A stretch of DNA of 64,000 nucleotides from Novosphingobium sp. (lineage in GTDB: Bacteria > Pseudomonadota > Alphaproteobacteria > Sphingomonadales > Sphingomonadaceae), in assembly GCF_027486195.1 (NCBI RefSeq), contig NZ_JAIXPP010000087.1:38802-102801 (forward strand), in the 5' to 3' direction. The position numbers were made by a program, and so were the translations under genes. The notes beneath the pieces are model-generated. The model was given only the letters and a program-made list of their open reading frames with translations. It did no database searches and was not told the DNA's origin. Position 1 is the stretch's first letter. Every line of letters begins with the position of its first letter. Positions 26,493 to 35,236 of this stretch are shown here, in pieces.

Positions 26493-27574
26493 GCCGGAGC
26501 CCCTGGCGTTTCAGGCGCAGGCCGCACGCGGGTGGTCGCGCCGCGCATGGCTTCCTGACCGGCCTGGGCAAGGTCTGCCGCGATCCGCTCGGTCAACCGT
26601 TCGGACAGGAGCCGCGCGGTGACCGCGACGGCATGGGCAACGCCCAGCGCAGATGCACTGCCATGGCTTTTCACGACGACACCGTTGAGACCAAGGAACA
26701 CCGCGCCATTGTGATTGTTGGGATCGAGATGATGCTTGAGCAGCTCGGTCGCCGGTTTGGAAATCAGGAAGCCGAACTTCGAGCGCAGCGAGCTTGAAAA
26801 GCTGCGGCGCAGCAGATCGGCGACGAACCGCGCCGCGCCTTCCATCGCCTTGAGCGCGATATTGCCGGTGAAACCGTCGGTCACCACGACATCGACATCG
26901 CCGCGCGAAAGCTTGTCCGCCTCGGTGAAGCCATCGAAGCGAAAGGCGAGTGCCTCACCCGCCTGCTTGAGCATCGCGGCGGCATCGCGCAGTTCGTCGG
27001 TGCCCTTGATTTCTTCGGTGCCGATGTTGAGCAGGCGCACACGCGGTTCGGCCAGGCCGTGGACGATCCGGGCATAAGCCGAACCCATGATGGCGAACTG
27101 CACGAGATTGCGGGCATCGCAATCGGTGTTGGCACCGAGATCGAGCATGACGAGATCGTGGTCGCCCAGCGTGGGCAGAAGCGCTGCCAGCGCGGGCCGG
27201 TCGATCCCCGGCATCGTGCGCAGCGCGACTTTCGACATGGCCATGAGCGCGCCGGTGTTGCCAGCGCTGACGGCGGCGCCGGCACTGCCGTTCTTTACCG
27301 CTTCGATCGCAAGGCCCATCGACGTGGTCCGCGCGCGGCGGAGCGCCTGTGTCGGCTTTTCATCGCCGGCAACAACATCGGGTGCGTGGAGAATTTCGGA
27401 AGCGGCGCGCAAATTCGGGTGCGCTTCGAGCGCCTGCTTGATGGCAGTTTCATCGCCTACCAGCAGGAACTTGAACTGATCGTGCTGGCGACGCGCGAGT
27501 GCGGCGCCCTCGATCATGACGCGCACTCCCACATCGCCGCCCATCGCATCGACGGCGATACGCGGCAAAGCCAT
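26489..27574 (-). CDS. plsX: phosphate acyltransferase PlsX
   Basis: 361 residues from the ATG at 27572-27574 ([14 protein letters not shown]); upstream frame sequence is not family-like. '[11 protein letters not shown]'-like [24 protein letters not shown] and the [13 protein letters not shown] segment are PlsX motifs. It makes acyl-phosphate from acyl-ACP for phospholipid synthesis at the membrane. Downstream of rpmF by 29 bases and coupled to fabH. Confidence 0.96.
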   Translation of the reverse strand: MALPRIAVDAMGGDVGVRVMIEGAALARRQHDQFKFLLVGDETAIKQALEAHPNLRAASEILHAPDVVAGDEKPTQALRRARTTSMGLAIEAVKNGSAGAAVSAGNTGALMAMSKVALRTMPGIDRPALAALLPTLGDHDLVMLDLGANTDCDARNLVQFAIMGSAYARIVHGLAEPRVRLLNIGTEEIKGTDELRDAAAMLKQAGEALAFRFDGFTEADKLSRGDVDVVVTDGFTGNIALKAMEGAARFVADLLRRSFSSSLRSKFGFLISKPATELLKHHLDPNNHNGAVFLGLNGVVVKSHGSASALGVAHAVAVTARLLSERLTERIAADLAQAGQEAMRGATTRVRPAPETPGAPA

Positions 27575-27603
27575 AATGCGGCTGTCTCCCCCCTCAGCCG
27601 AAA

Positions 27604-27783
27604 TCAGAGGCCGACGGCGATGATCTCGCGGCCGTTGTAGTGCCCGCAAGCACCGCACAGCATGTGAGGGCGCTTGAGCTCACCACAATTGGAGCACTCA
27701 TGGAAGGCATCAACCTTCAGCGCATCGTGGCTACGACGCATGCCCCGGCGGGAGGGCGAGGTCTTTCTTTTGGGGACGGCCAT
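27604..27783 (-). CDS. rpmF: 50S ribosomal protein L32
   Basis: 59 residues reading [20 protein letters not shown] at the start and ending REIIAVGL. Four cysteines in two CxxC pairs (CSNC, CGAC) form the L32 zinc ribbon. Start ATG at 27781-27783, stop TGA at 27604-27606. It is the head of the rpmF-plsX-fabH unit, a conserved arrangement linking ribosome and membrane synthesis. The 244 bases upstream separate it from the divergent MAPEG gene. Confidence 0.97.
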   Translation of the reverse strand: MAVPKRKTSPSRRGMRRSHDALKVDAFHECSNCGELKRPHMLCGACGHYNGREIIAVGL

Positions 27784-28027
27784 CGCGGCACCTGTTCCTG
27801 ATCTTGAATTCGTCTACGGGCAAGCGCGATAGGCAAATCCGGACCAGCGCACACCCCCTGTTGGGGCGCCTTTTGGGTGGCGGCCCGACTGAAGATCGGC
27901 AGCAAGCTGGAATCGCCAATCGCGGGCGAAGGCGCGCCTATACGGATTTTTGGATGCTTTGCAAGCTCCAGGCCGCTAGGAGGACCGCGGGGTGTAACAA
28001 CAATACCAAAGGGGAGATAACCTGATC

Positions 28028-28426
28028 ATGACATTGCCCATCACGCTGCCAATCACTCTGGCCGCCGTTGCCGCGGCCGCGCTTATCAACATCTGGCTTT
28101 CGATCCGCTGCGGCCAGGTGCGCACAGCCGAGAAGGTCTCGGTTGGCGACGGCGGCAACGACAAGCTGATCCGCCGCATGCGTGCGCATGCCAATTTCAA
28201 CGAGAACACCCCGCTCGTGCTGGTGATGATCGCCGCGCTTGAATTTGCGCACCCGGCGAGCACGCCGCTTGCCGCCGTCGCGGGTGTGTTCATGCTTGGC
28301 CGCGTGGCGCACGGGCTTGGCATGGACGGGGGCAGCTTCGGCATCGGCCGCATGATCGGCACGGTGATCACGCTGCTGACTCAGCTTGGCCTTGCCGTGT
28401 GGGCGATCATGAGCGCGATGGCATAA
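28028..28426 (+). CDS. MAPEG-family membrane protein
   Basis: 132 residues with about four hydrophobic helices and the family motif region RMRAHANFNENTPLVL followed by a helix pair. MAPEG proteins are small membrane proteins, some with glutathione transferase or peroxidase activity. GGGGAG lies 9-14 bases before the ATG. Its end is four bases from the convergent MBL hydrolase. Substrate unknown. Confidence 0.85.
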   Translation: MTLPITLPITLAAVAAAALINIWLSIRCGQVRTAEKVSVGDGGNDKLIRRMRAHANFNENTPLVLVMIAALEFAHPASTPLAAVAGVFMLGRVAHGLGMDGGSFGIGRMIGTVITLLTQLGLAVWAIMSAMA

Positions 28427-28429
28427 AGC

Positions 28430-29101
28430 CTACTGCATCAGATTGTAGTCGCTGACAAAGCTGTTGGTCTGACGTTCCCGGCCGAAGGTGCTGTTCGGCC
28501 CATGGCCGGGAACGAACATGATATCGTTGCCGAGCGGCCAGAGCTTCTCGGTGATCGAGGCGATCAGTTCCGCATGGTTGCCCATCGGAAAATCGGTGCG
28601 CCCGATCGAGCCCTGGAAGATGACGTCGCCCACCACCGCAAAGCGCGAGGGCTGGTGGACGAACACCACGTGGCCGGGGGTGTGGCCAGGGCAGTGGATC
28701 ACGTCGAGTTCAACCTCGCCCACCGTCACCTTGTCACCATCGCCAAGCCAGCGGTCAGGCTCGAACACTTCGCCGCGGATGCCCCAGCGCTTGCCGTCTT
28801 CATCGAGCCGCGCAATCCAGAAGCGGTCCGCCTCGTGCGGGCCTTCAATCGGCACGCCGAGTTCCTTGGCGAGCACGCCGGTGATGCCGCAGTGATCGAT
28901 ATGGCCGTGGGTGACGAGCAGCTTCTCGATCGTGACGCCCGACTTTTCGATGGCCGCGCGCAGCCGCTCGATATCGCCGCCGGCATCGATGAACGCGCCG
29001 CGCATGGTCTTGGTGCACCAGATCAGCGTGCAGTTCTGCTGCAGCGGCGTGACGGGGATGATGGCGGCCTTGAGCGGCTGCTGGGTGGTGGTTTCGGTCA
29101 T
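28430..29101 (-). CDS. MBL-fold metallo-hydrolase (glyoxalase II-like)
   Basis: 223 residues from the ATG at 29099-29101. The metal motif THGHIDH, later histidines in CPGHTPGH and the aspartate in AVVGDVIFQGSIGRTD, and FVPGHGP, give the full binuclear metal site of glyoxalase-II-like hydrolases. Likely cytoplasmic thioester or related ester hydrolysis; the lack of the glyoxalase II C-terminal glutathione domain means GSH-thioester specificity is not established. Confidence 0.9.
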   Translation of the reverse strand: MTETTTQQPLKAAIIPVTPLQQNCTLIWCTKTMRGAFIDAGGDIERLRAAIEKSGVTIEKLLVTHGHIDHCGITGVLAKELGVPIEGPHEADRFWIARLDEDGKRWGIRGEVFEPDRWLGDGDKVTVGEVELDVIHCPGHTPGHVVFVHQPSRFAVVGDVIFQGSIGRTDFPMGNHAELIASITEKLWPLGNDIMFVPGHGPNSTFGRERQTNSFVSDYNLMQ

Positions 29102-29161
29102 GGGGCTCAAAGTGGCGGCTGCCACGCGCCAAAGCAAGAGGCAGGCTAAGGGGTAAAAATC

Positions 29162-29857
29162 CTAGATGCGCCCACCCTTCCACACCACGCGGCCGAGCAC
29201 GGCGACTTCGGTGCGGGGGCGCTCCATGCGCGGGTAGGCGGGATTGTCGCTGATGATCTGGACCGTGCCTGCAGAGCCCGGCTCAAGCCGCTTCACCAGC
29301 AGAACATCGTCGAGCCGGATCACATGGAGCCCGCTGCGCAAGGGGCGCGGTGAGCGGTCGACGAGGATCTCGTCGCCATCGCGCAAGGTGGGCTCCATCG
29401 AATCGCCCTCGACCTCGATCACGCTGAGCATGGCGGGCTCCAGCCCCTGCTGGCGCAGCCAGCGGCCCGAGAAGCGCAGGCGGTCAACCGGCGCGGCATC
29501 GAGTGCCAGCGTGCCCGGCCCGGCGGAGGCGCCGAGTGGCAGGCGCGGGATATCGGCCCAATCGGCGGTGCGGGCAGGCTGCCCTGCCCCCACCGTGAGC
29601 ACGGTCTCGCGCGGCGGCGCGCCGAGTTCAGCCTCATCGACGCCGAAGAATTCGGCGAGGGTGCGGCGGTCGTTTTCCTCCAGCTTGCGCGGCGATCCCT
29701 TGCGCACGAACTGCTGGAGATAGGCGGCATTGCGGCCAAGCAGGCCCGAGAGCGCCGAAAGGCTCACCCCCCGCTCCGCCGCCAGCGCGATGAGGCGCGC
29801 GCGGGCGGGGTCCATCGGGGTTTCACCGGATTGCTGCGTCTCGAATCGGGAATTCAT
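29162..29857 (-). CDS. S24 (LexA/CI-like) peptidase-type transcriptional repressor
   Basis: 231 residues, ATG at 29855-29857 with GGAG upstream. Residues about 15-75 resemble an HTH (ARLIALAAERGVSLSALSGLL, GRNAAYLQQF), and about 125-225 form the S24 domain with nucleophile S153 (GDSMEPTLRDGDEILVD) and lysine K189 (VLLVKRLE). An Ala-Gly pair at 112-113 is a possible autocleavage site. Such regulators of the LexA/CI/HdiR type are released by self-cleavage, often after DNA damage. Divergent from a small HTH-like gene across a palindrome-rich 97-base region. Confidence 0.85.
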   Translation of the reverse strand: MNSRFETQQSGETPMDPARARLIALAAERGVSLSALSGLLGRNAAYLQQFVRKGSPRKLEENDRRTLAEFFGVDEAELGAPPRETVLTVGAGQPARTADWADIPRLPLGASAGPGTLALDAAPVDRLRFSGRWLRQQGLEPAMLSVIEVEGDSMEPTLRDGDEILVDRSPRPLRSGLHVIRLDDVLLVKRLEPGSAGTVQIISDNPAYPRMERPRTEVAVLGRVVWKGGRI

Positions 29858-29876
29858 GGCCTAGCTCCATATTCGA

Positions 29877-29928
29877 AGGATTTTTCCTAGACCTGTAGGA
29901 TTAACACGTCAACATAAGAAAAATCTTA
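29877..29928. promoter_or_regulatory. clustered palindromes in the S24 repressor control region
   Basis: Two related boxes lie in the gap between divergent genes: AGGA-TTTT-TCCT at 29877-29888 and TAAGA-AAAA-TCTTA at 29915-29928, centres about 39 bases apart, with CCTA-GACCTG-TAGG at 29886-29899 between them. They share a short arm plus a four-base AT spacer. They are good candidates for repressor operators and overlap the likely promoters of both genes. Confidence 0.5.
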
Positions 29929-29954
29929 CATCGAGTCGTCACGGAGGTTCAGCC

Positions 29955-30143
29955 ATGCTGATCAGGAAGATCGAACGGTTCCTTTCCCACCATGGCATGC
30001 CGCGCACGCGCTTCGGCCGCCTCGCCGCGCACGACCCGCGTTTTGTCGACGACTTGCGCAATGGCCGCGAACCCCGTCCCGCGACAGAAGCACGTGTAGA
30101 ACATTTCATGAACACTTATCGGAGCGCCCGCCATGTGGCTTGA
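29955..30143 (+). CDS. small HTH-like protein
   Basis: 62 residues (MLIRKIERFLSHHGMPRTRF at the start). The pattern of a short helix, GMPRTRFGRLAAHDPRFVDDL and basic C-terminal part resembles a compact DNA-binding helix-turn-helix. ATG at 29955 is preceded by GGAGG (29941-29945). It overlaps the start of the next gene by 11 bases and is divergent from the S24 repressor. No experimental function is known to me; a role as co-regulator is inference. Confidence 0.7.
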   Translation: MLIRKIERFLSHHGMPRTRFGRLAAHDPRFVDDLRNGREPRPATEARVEHFMNTYRSARHVA

Positions 30144-30531
30144 TCGACTGTTCCCCGCCCTGCCCTTCGAGCGCAAGTCCGAACCCGAACCGCAATGTGC
30201 CCCGCACCCGCGCGTGCGGATCAGCCCCGGCGAACGCCTGCTGCGCGCGGTGGTCGCGCTGGCCGGCCCGCTTGCGGAGCTGATGGAGCACAGCGAGGCG
30301 CCCTGGGCGAGCGTGACCTTCGCCGGCACGCGCCACACCATCGTGCTGCGCTACGCGGGCTGGGAAGCCTGCGATGCGGCGGAAGAGTTCATGGCAACCC
30401 TGCCCGAGCACGAGTTCGCCATTCCGCGCACGCTGGTGGCCGATGCGGCGGTGGTGCGACTGGATCAGGTGCTGCTGCCCGAACCGTGCATGACGGTGGA
30501 GCTGGGGCTGCTGCTGCTGGACGATGTGTGA
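30133..30531 (+). CDS. hypothetical protein
   Basis: 132 residues, overlapping the small HTH-like gene. The central region (LLRAVVALAGPLAELMEHSE ... TRHTIVLRYAGWEAC) and the end (LPEPCMTVELGLLLLDD) contain no motif that I recognise. It has no signal peptide or membrane helix. Overlap and shared strand suggest co-expression with the small HTH-like protein. Confidence 0.7.
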   Translation: MWLDRLFPALPFERKSEPEPQCAPHPRVRISPGERLLRAVVALAGPLAELMEHSEAPWASVTFAGTRHTIVLRYAGWEACDAAEEFMATLPEHEFAIPRTLVADAAVVRLDQVLLPEPCMTVELGLLLLDDV

Positions 30532-30567
30532 ACGGACCCTGATATCTTCCTGCCCGTCATCCCAATC

Positions 30568-30645
30568 CCGCTCATGCCGAGCTTGTCGAAGCATCAGCCA
30601 CACCGGTCGCGCCGGCACCCTTCGTCAGGCTCAGGGTGAGCGGGG
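30568..30645. repeat. pair of REP-like units in inverted orientation
   Basis: CCGCTCATGCCGAGCTTGTC (from 30568) and CTTCGTCAGGCTCAGGGTGA (near 30620) are inverted, diverged copies of the CTTCGACAAGCTCAGGATGA unit also found near 20.0 and 59.7 kb. Between them is a small palindrome (CCGGTCGCGCCGG). They fill the gap before the end of the large cytochrome gene. Confidence 0.6.
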
Positions 30646-30685
30646 TAAGAGCACTTTCCTGCCAATCCGGGTCACTTTGATCAAC

Positions 30686-33600
30686 TCACGGCCGCGCCGC
30701 CATCAGTTGCGGCGCGGTCTCCGCCCCCACCCACAGGCTCATATCCACCGCGTTGCTCACCTTGAACGGCGTGCCGGACTTGCCGAGGAACAGCGCTTCC
30801 ATCTCCTGCCGGTTGAACGGGCGCGAGCCGAGGCGGCCGAATACCGCGATCTGGCCGCCGGTCTCGTCCACGCCGCGATCACGGTCGAGGCCCTTGGAAA
30901 GCGCGACCGCGGGGCTTGGGATGCGGGCCCAGGCGATCAGTTCGGGCTTTGGTTCGGGCGAGAAGCCGTAGAAATTGGGCTGGCTGGCGGGTGAGGTCAG
31001 CTGGAGGACCTTCATCCCGTTGCGGCCATCGGCGACATAGGCAAACAACGAGGCGTTGGTGGAGGCGACGATCACGTCCTCCGCATCGTTGAGCGCGCCG
31101 CCCGCAGTGAAGGCCTGATAGATCGATGGCCGCGTCGGCGCGGTAACGTCGACAATCACAAGCCCCTGCTGCTTCGCCGCGACATAAGCGTATGTGCGCG
31201 CGAGATAGACGCGGCGGGCATCGGTGAGCGGCACTGTGGCAGACGGCACTGGCTGCGGCTTGGCAAGATTGGTCACGTCCATCAGCTCGAGGCCGTTCGC
31301 GGTCGTCACCCAGAGATAGCGGAACTGCACCGCCGTCGCGCGCGGATCGCGCAAGGGCACGACCGAGGTGATCTTCGGATCGAGGCAGGTCTCGCCGCCC
31401 TTCTTGTCTGAAACCTCGCAGGGGCTTGCAGGTGACCCCAAAGCGGGCTGGGGCTTGGTCAGGCGCACCGTCACCAGCGCCTTGTCGGTCAGGATATAGG
31501 CATAGTCCCCCGCGAGCGTGATGTGCCGCGCGCCGTTCAGCACGCCGTCCGGATTGAAGGTCAGCGCGCGGCGGAAGAAGTTGTTGCGGAACTCGCCGTC
31601 GGCCAGCGTATCGACGTTGACCGCGATCAGGCCCTCCACCGCATCGGTGACGAAGGCGTAGTGGTAGATCGGCGAGAACGGCTGCTCCTGGTTCGCCTCG
31701 CGCATATCGGGCGTGTTGCGGGTAGGCGCGATCGACTGGTTGGTGGGGAGCGCCATGCAGGTGGCGTTGGTGGTATCGACATGCGTATCCTGCCCGAGCG
31801 GCGAGAACGGCGCGGTCACGATGCGTTCGGAGAAGCCTTTGTCGCCAATCGCGGCGATATCATAGGCGCGGAAGCCACCCTTGCCTTCAGCGACGAACAT
31901 GTATTCGCCGCGCATCTGCAGGCAGCGCACCGCGTCCGAAGTGCCCTTGGTGACGTTGGTGAACTCTTCGCGGCCCGTGGTCTCGCCCGCAAGGTGCTTG
32001 TCGAAGATCGCGCCGCGGGTCCAGTTCCTGAGCTCGCGGCCATTCTTTTCGACATGCTGCTTGTAGAAATCCGGATAGGCATAGCGGTGGAGGTAGCTGC
32101 CGATCACTGCCTGCGGCTCCTCCCACTCGGTCACGCGCACGGCTTCAAACCCGCCATCGAGCCCGAACCAGGCGTTCATGCCGACGAAGTTGACGGTATT
32201 GGTGCCGAGCAGCAGCAGTTGCGCCATGATCGCGTTGTTGTCGTCATCCTTGCTGAGGTGGCAATCGGTGCACTGCTTGGTTTCAGCCGTGCGCACGGTG
32301 TGCGGGAAATGCGGCGCGAAAGCCTGGCTGGAATAGCCGGGCGAGGAAATCGGCGGCTGCTGCACGTAGATCCGCTCGCGGTTGATATTGGTCGAGGAGA
32401 GTATCAGCGCCGAGGTCGAGCGGATCGGGGCGGTGATCGCCTTGCCTGATATCGGATTGCCCGAGGCATCGAACTGCACCGGATCGGAGCCCGAAGACTT
32501 GCTCATCTGGTGCTTGCCGAGCTGGAACATATCATCGCGCGCGACCTGCGGGTTATAGGTCGCGTAGTTGCGGGTGTAGTCTTCCTCGTACTTGTGCGTG
32601 GCGGACTTCCAGTTGGCCTCGATCGGCAGGTGGCAGCCAGCGCACGATGTGGTCCACGAGAGGTGGCAGGTGAAGCAGGCCATGTCGTCGTCGCCATGCG
32701 CGCGCTCGGCCTTGGGCACGCCGAGGCCGAAGCGGAACAGGCCGTCATCTGCGCCGGACTTGCCCATCAGCTTGGCACGGGCGGCCTTGGGGTTGAACAC
32801 CGGCTTGCCACTCGGCTCGGTTAGCCCGGCATACTGCGGATCGACCGATTCCTTGACGAGGCTGACGCGCCACGAAAGCCGCGGATCAATGATCGAGCGC
32901 TGGATGAGCACGCGGCGGCCGCTCTCGGTGCTCCACTCGAAGCGGCGCTGGCCGTCCATGTTGCGCAGCAGCGCGAGGTTCTCGCCCTTCTCCGGCGCGG
33001 CGAGGTTCGAAGTCATCAGTGTCGGGTAGGCATCGGGCGTGCCGTGGCAATCCTTGCAGCCGATCGAGACGGCATTGGCGACTTCACCGTAGATCAGCCC
33101 GTTGCCGTGGCTGTCTTGCGCGAAGTGACAATCGGCGCACTGCATGCCCAATTGCGCATGGATATCCATCATGTGGACGGACTTGCCGGGATTGTCCGGC
33201 CCCGGCTCGACGAACTTGCCTTCGCCTGCCTTGCGCCACTTCTCGGGATCATCCGGCGAAATGATATGCGCGGTGTCGGTGCCATACGTTGACATGTCGC
33301 CGCCCGCATCGAGCAGGTTGCCGCGCCGGTCGCGCTTGAGGATCGCACGGAAGTTCCAGCCGTGGCCGTGGTAGTCGGCGAACTGGGTATCCTTGTTGTC
33401 CTTGTTGAGATCATAGACGTTGCGCAGGAATTCCACATCGCGCCACAGGCCGCGAGGAGACGCACCCTCGGGGTTGCGGTCGAGCACTTCGCGTTGCTCG
33501 GCCATGTTGGGGTAGACCTGCTTTCTGAACGCCTTTTGCCAATCGGCATCGGAAACGCCCGTCGGCCTTGGCGCGGTGTTTTCCGGTCCCGGCCACATGC

Positions 33601-35236
33601 GCGGCGCATCGGATTCATAATCCCACATCGTGTAGCCGAGGAACGAGTTCAGGAAGATGTTGGGCTGGTGCATGTGGCAGTTCATGCACTGCGCGGTGGG
33701 GATCGCGCGGGTGAAGGCGTGGACCAGCGGGTGGCCGCGTTCGCGCTCGGCCATCGGGACGGGGCCTGCGGCGTGCCCACCATGATCGAGCCCGGCGGCG
33801 GCGTGCGCTTCGGCCTGGCTGAGCTTGTGCTCGTCCGTCGTGCCGTGCGGCGCAGGGCCTTCGGCGGGGGCGTAAACCAGCTGCTCGGCGCTGGCGATGG
33901 CGCGGGCGCAATCGCCAGCGCGGTCGGCGCTTTCCTCGGGATCGGTCGCGTCGCCGCCCAGGTACTTGCCATGGCCGCCGAGCACGGTGCCGCGTACACG
34001 CTCCTCATGCGGATGCTTCGCCGCGTCATAAGTACCGTAAGCGCCGCTGCGATGCTCGCCTTCGCGCAGGGAATTGATCGCGGGGTCGGCGGTGATCGTC
34101 TGCCCGTCTCGCCCGCACTTCGCGTAGTTCAGGCTGTGGCGCGGTTCGCGGTCGTTGGCGTAGATCACGTGGCAGGCGGCGCAGCCCGAGGAGCGGTAGT
34201 CGCCCGGCTGGTCGTTGGTGCCCATCTGGAACAGGAACGGATCGTTGAGCCGCGTCTTGTGGATGTTGAGCACCGGGATCGCGACGCGCAGGCCGGTGGC
34301 GGGGCCGCGGTTGGACTGCTTGAGATCTGGGCGGCCCGGTTCCTCCAGCCGCTGGATCGCGCCGGTGGAGTTGGGCAGGCCGATTTCGGGGAACTGCGGG
34401 TTGATCGTGCGGCCGCCATCCTCGAACACGCGGAAGATGTCGCCCGGCGGGATCGTGTGCCACGTGGGCAGGGGATAAAGGATCGGCAGCGCGCCGCGCG
34501 CCTTTTCGGCTGGCGTCACAGTGCCCCACATCGGTTTGCCATCGGAGCCGATCTGCTTCGAGGCGGACTTCAGCAGGGCGGGCTCGCCGCCGCGCGTGAA
34601 GCTCTCGCCGAACATGTAGTTTTTGAAGGGCACGATGCCGTTGTTATAGGCCGCGCCGCCCCACAGCATCGCGCCGGTGCTCATCAGCGAGCGCTCGGAC
34701 GCCTCGATGATGCCCATGTGGCACGCCCCGCAGGAATCGCGCGCGACGCGGTAGTCCGAGGGGTTCACGAAGCGGATGAATTCGGGGCTTTCGCGCGCGA
34801 GCAGCGCGTAGGAGCGCTTCGGGTTTGCCGAGCTGGGCCAACCCCAAGCCACAGGGAAGCGCGGCAGGACATGCGCGTCCTTCATCGCCGCGACATAGTC
34901 CATCGAGCCGCGCGGCCACTTGCGGTCCGCCACGACCCGCGTGTTGCCGCCATGGCAATCGGCGCACGAAAGCACCACGGCGGGGCTGGCGTGCATCGTG
35001 CGGTGATCGCTCTTCGTGTGGCAACTCACGCAGCCCGCGTTCTGCTGGTCGACATAGGCCCATTGCTCGGCCGCCGTCTCACCCGGCTGGCCGCGCGGTG
35101 CGGGCGGCGCGCGGGTGTAGGTGATCTTCTGCGCCGCTTCCTCGCCCGAGGCCCGGAGCGCACTCGGCACCGCCAGCGCGCCGGACAGCAAGGCCAGCCA
35201 GACCAGCAAAGTCTTCATGGTCGGCCGGTTGCCCAT
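30686..35236 (-). CDS. decaheme c-type cytochrome fused to LVIVD beta-propeller
   Basis: 1516 residues, ATG at 35234-35236 overlapping the upstream stop (TGATG); signal peptide about residues 7-30. Ten CXXCH motifs at about 69, 91, 169, 352, 517, 700, 727, 854, 865 and 989 bind covalent haem c. From about 1095 to 1450 the sequence changes to repeated beta-propeller units of the LVIVD type (for example GLELMDVTN, GLVIVDVTAP, GMKVLQLTSP). No lipobox, so the protein is periplasmic or secreted. A histidine-rich loop lies near 478-490. With the barrel gene it suggests an outer-membrane electron conduit; the substrate or acceptor is not indicated by the sequence. Confidence 0.9.
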   Translation of the reverse strand: MGNRPTMKTLLVWLALLSGALAVPSALRASGEEAAQKITYTRAPPAPRGQPGETAAEQWAYVDQQNAGCVSCHTKSDHRTMHASPAVVLSCADCHGGNTRVVADRKWPRGSMDYVAAMKDAHVLPRFPVAWGWPSSANPKRSYALLARESPEFIRFVNPSDYRVARDSCGACHMGIIEASERSLMSTGAMLWGGAAYNNGIVPFKNYMFGESFTRGGEPALLKSASKQIGSDGKPMWGTVTPAEKARGALPILYPLPTWHTIPPGDIFRVFEDGGRTINPQFPEIGLPNSTGAIQRLEEPGRPDLKQSNRGPATGLRVAIPVLNIHKTRLNDPFLFQMGTNDQPGDYRSSGCAACHVIYANDREPRHSLNYAKCGRDGQTITADPAINSLREGEHRSGAYGTYDAAKHPHEERVRGTVLGGHGKYLGGDATDPEESADRAGDCARAIASAEQLVYAPAEGPAPHGTTDEHKLSQAEAHAAAGLDHGGHAAGPVPMAERERGHPLVHAFTRAIPTAQCMNCHMHQPNIFLNSFLGYTMWDYESDAPRMWPGPENTAPRPTGVSDADWQKAFRKQVYPNMAEQREVLDRNPEGASPRGLWRDVEFLRNVYDLNKDNKDTQFADYHGHGWNFRAILKRDRRGNLLDAGGDMSTYGTDTAHIISPDDPEKWRKAGEGKFVEPGPDNPGKSVHMMDIHAQLGMQCADCHFAQDSHGNGLIYGEVANAVSIGCKDCHGTPDAYPTLMTSNLAAPEKGENLALLRNMDGQRRFEWSTESGRRVLIQRSIIDPRLSWRVSLVKESVDPQYAGLTEPSGKPVFNPKAARAKLMGKSGADDGLFRFGLGVPKAERAHGDDDMACFTCHLSWTTSCAGCHLPIEANWKSATHKYEEDYTRNYATYNPQVARDDMFQLGKHQMSKSSGSDPVQFDASGNPISGKAITAPIRSTSALILSSTNINRERIYVQQPPISSPGYSSQAFAPHFPHTVRTAETKQCTDCHLSKDDDNNAIMAQLLLLGTNTVNFVGMNAWFGLDGGFEAVRVTEWEEPQAVIGSYLHRYAYPDFYKQHVEKNGRELRNWTRGAIFDKHLAGETTGREEFTNVTKGTSDAVRCLQMRGEYMFVAEGKGGFRAYDIAAIGDKGFSERIVTAPFSPLGQDTHVDTTNATCMALPTNQSIAPTRNTPDMREANQEQPFSPIYHYAFVTDAVEGLIAVNVDTLADGEFRNNFFRRALTFNPDGVLNGARHITLAGDYAYILTDKALVTVRLTKPQPALGSPASPCEVSDKKGGETCLDPKITSVVPLRDPRATAVQFRYLWVTTANGLELMDVTNLAKPQPVPSATVPLTDARRVYLARTYAYVAAKQQGLVIVDVTAPTRPSIYQAFTAGGALNDAEDVIVASTNASLFAYVADGRNGMKVLQLTSPASQPNFYGFSPEPKPELIAWARIPSPAVALSKGLDRDRGVDETGGQIAVFGRLGSRPFNRQEMEALFLGKSGTPFKVSNAVDMSLWVGAETAPQLMAARP

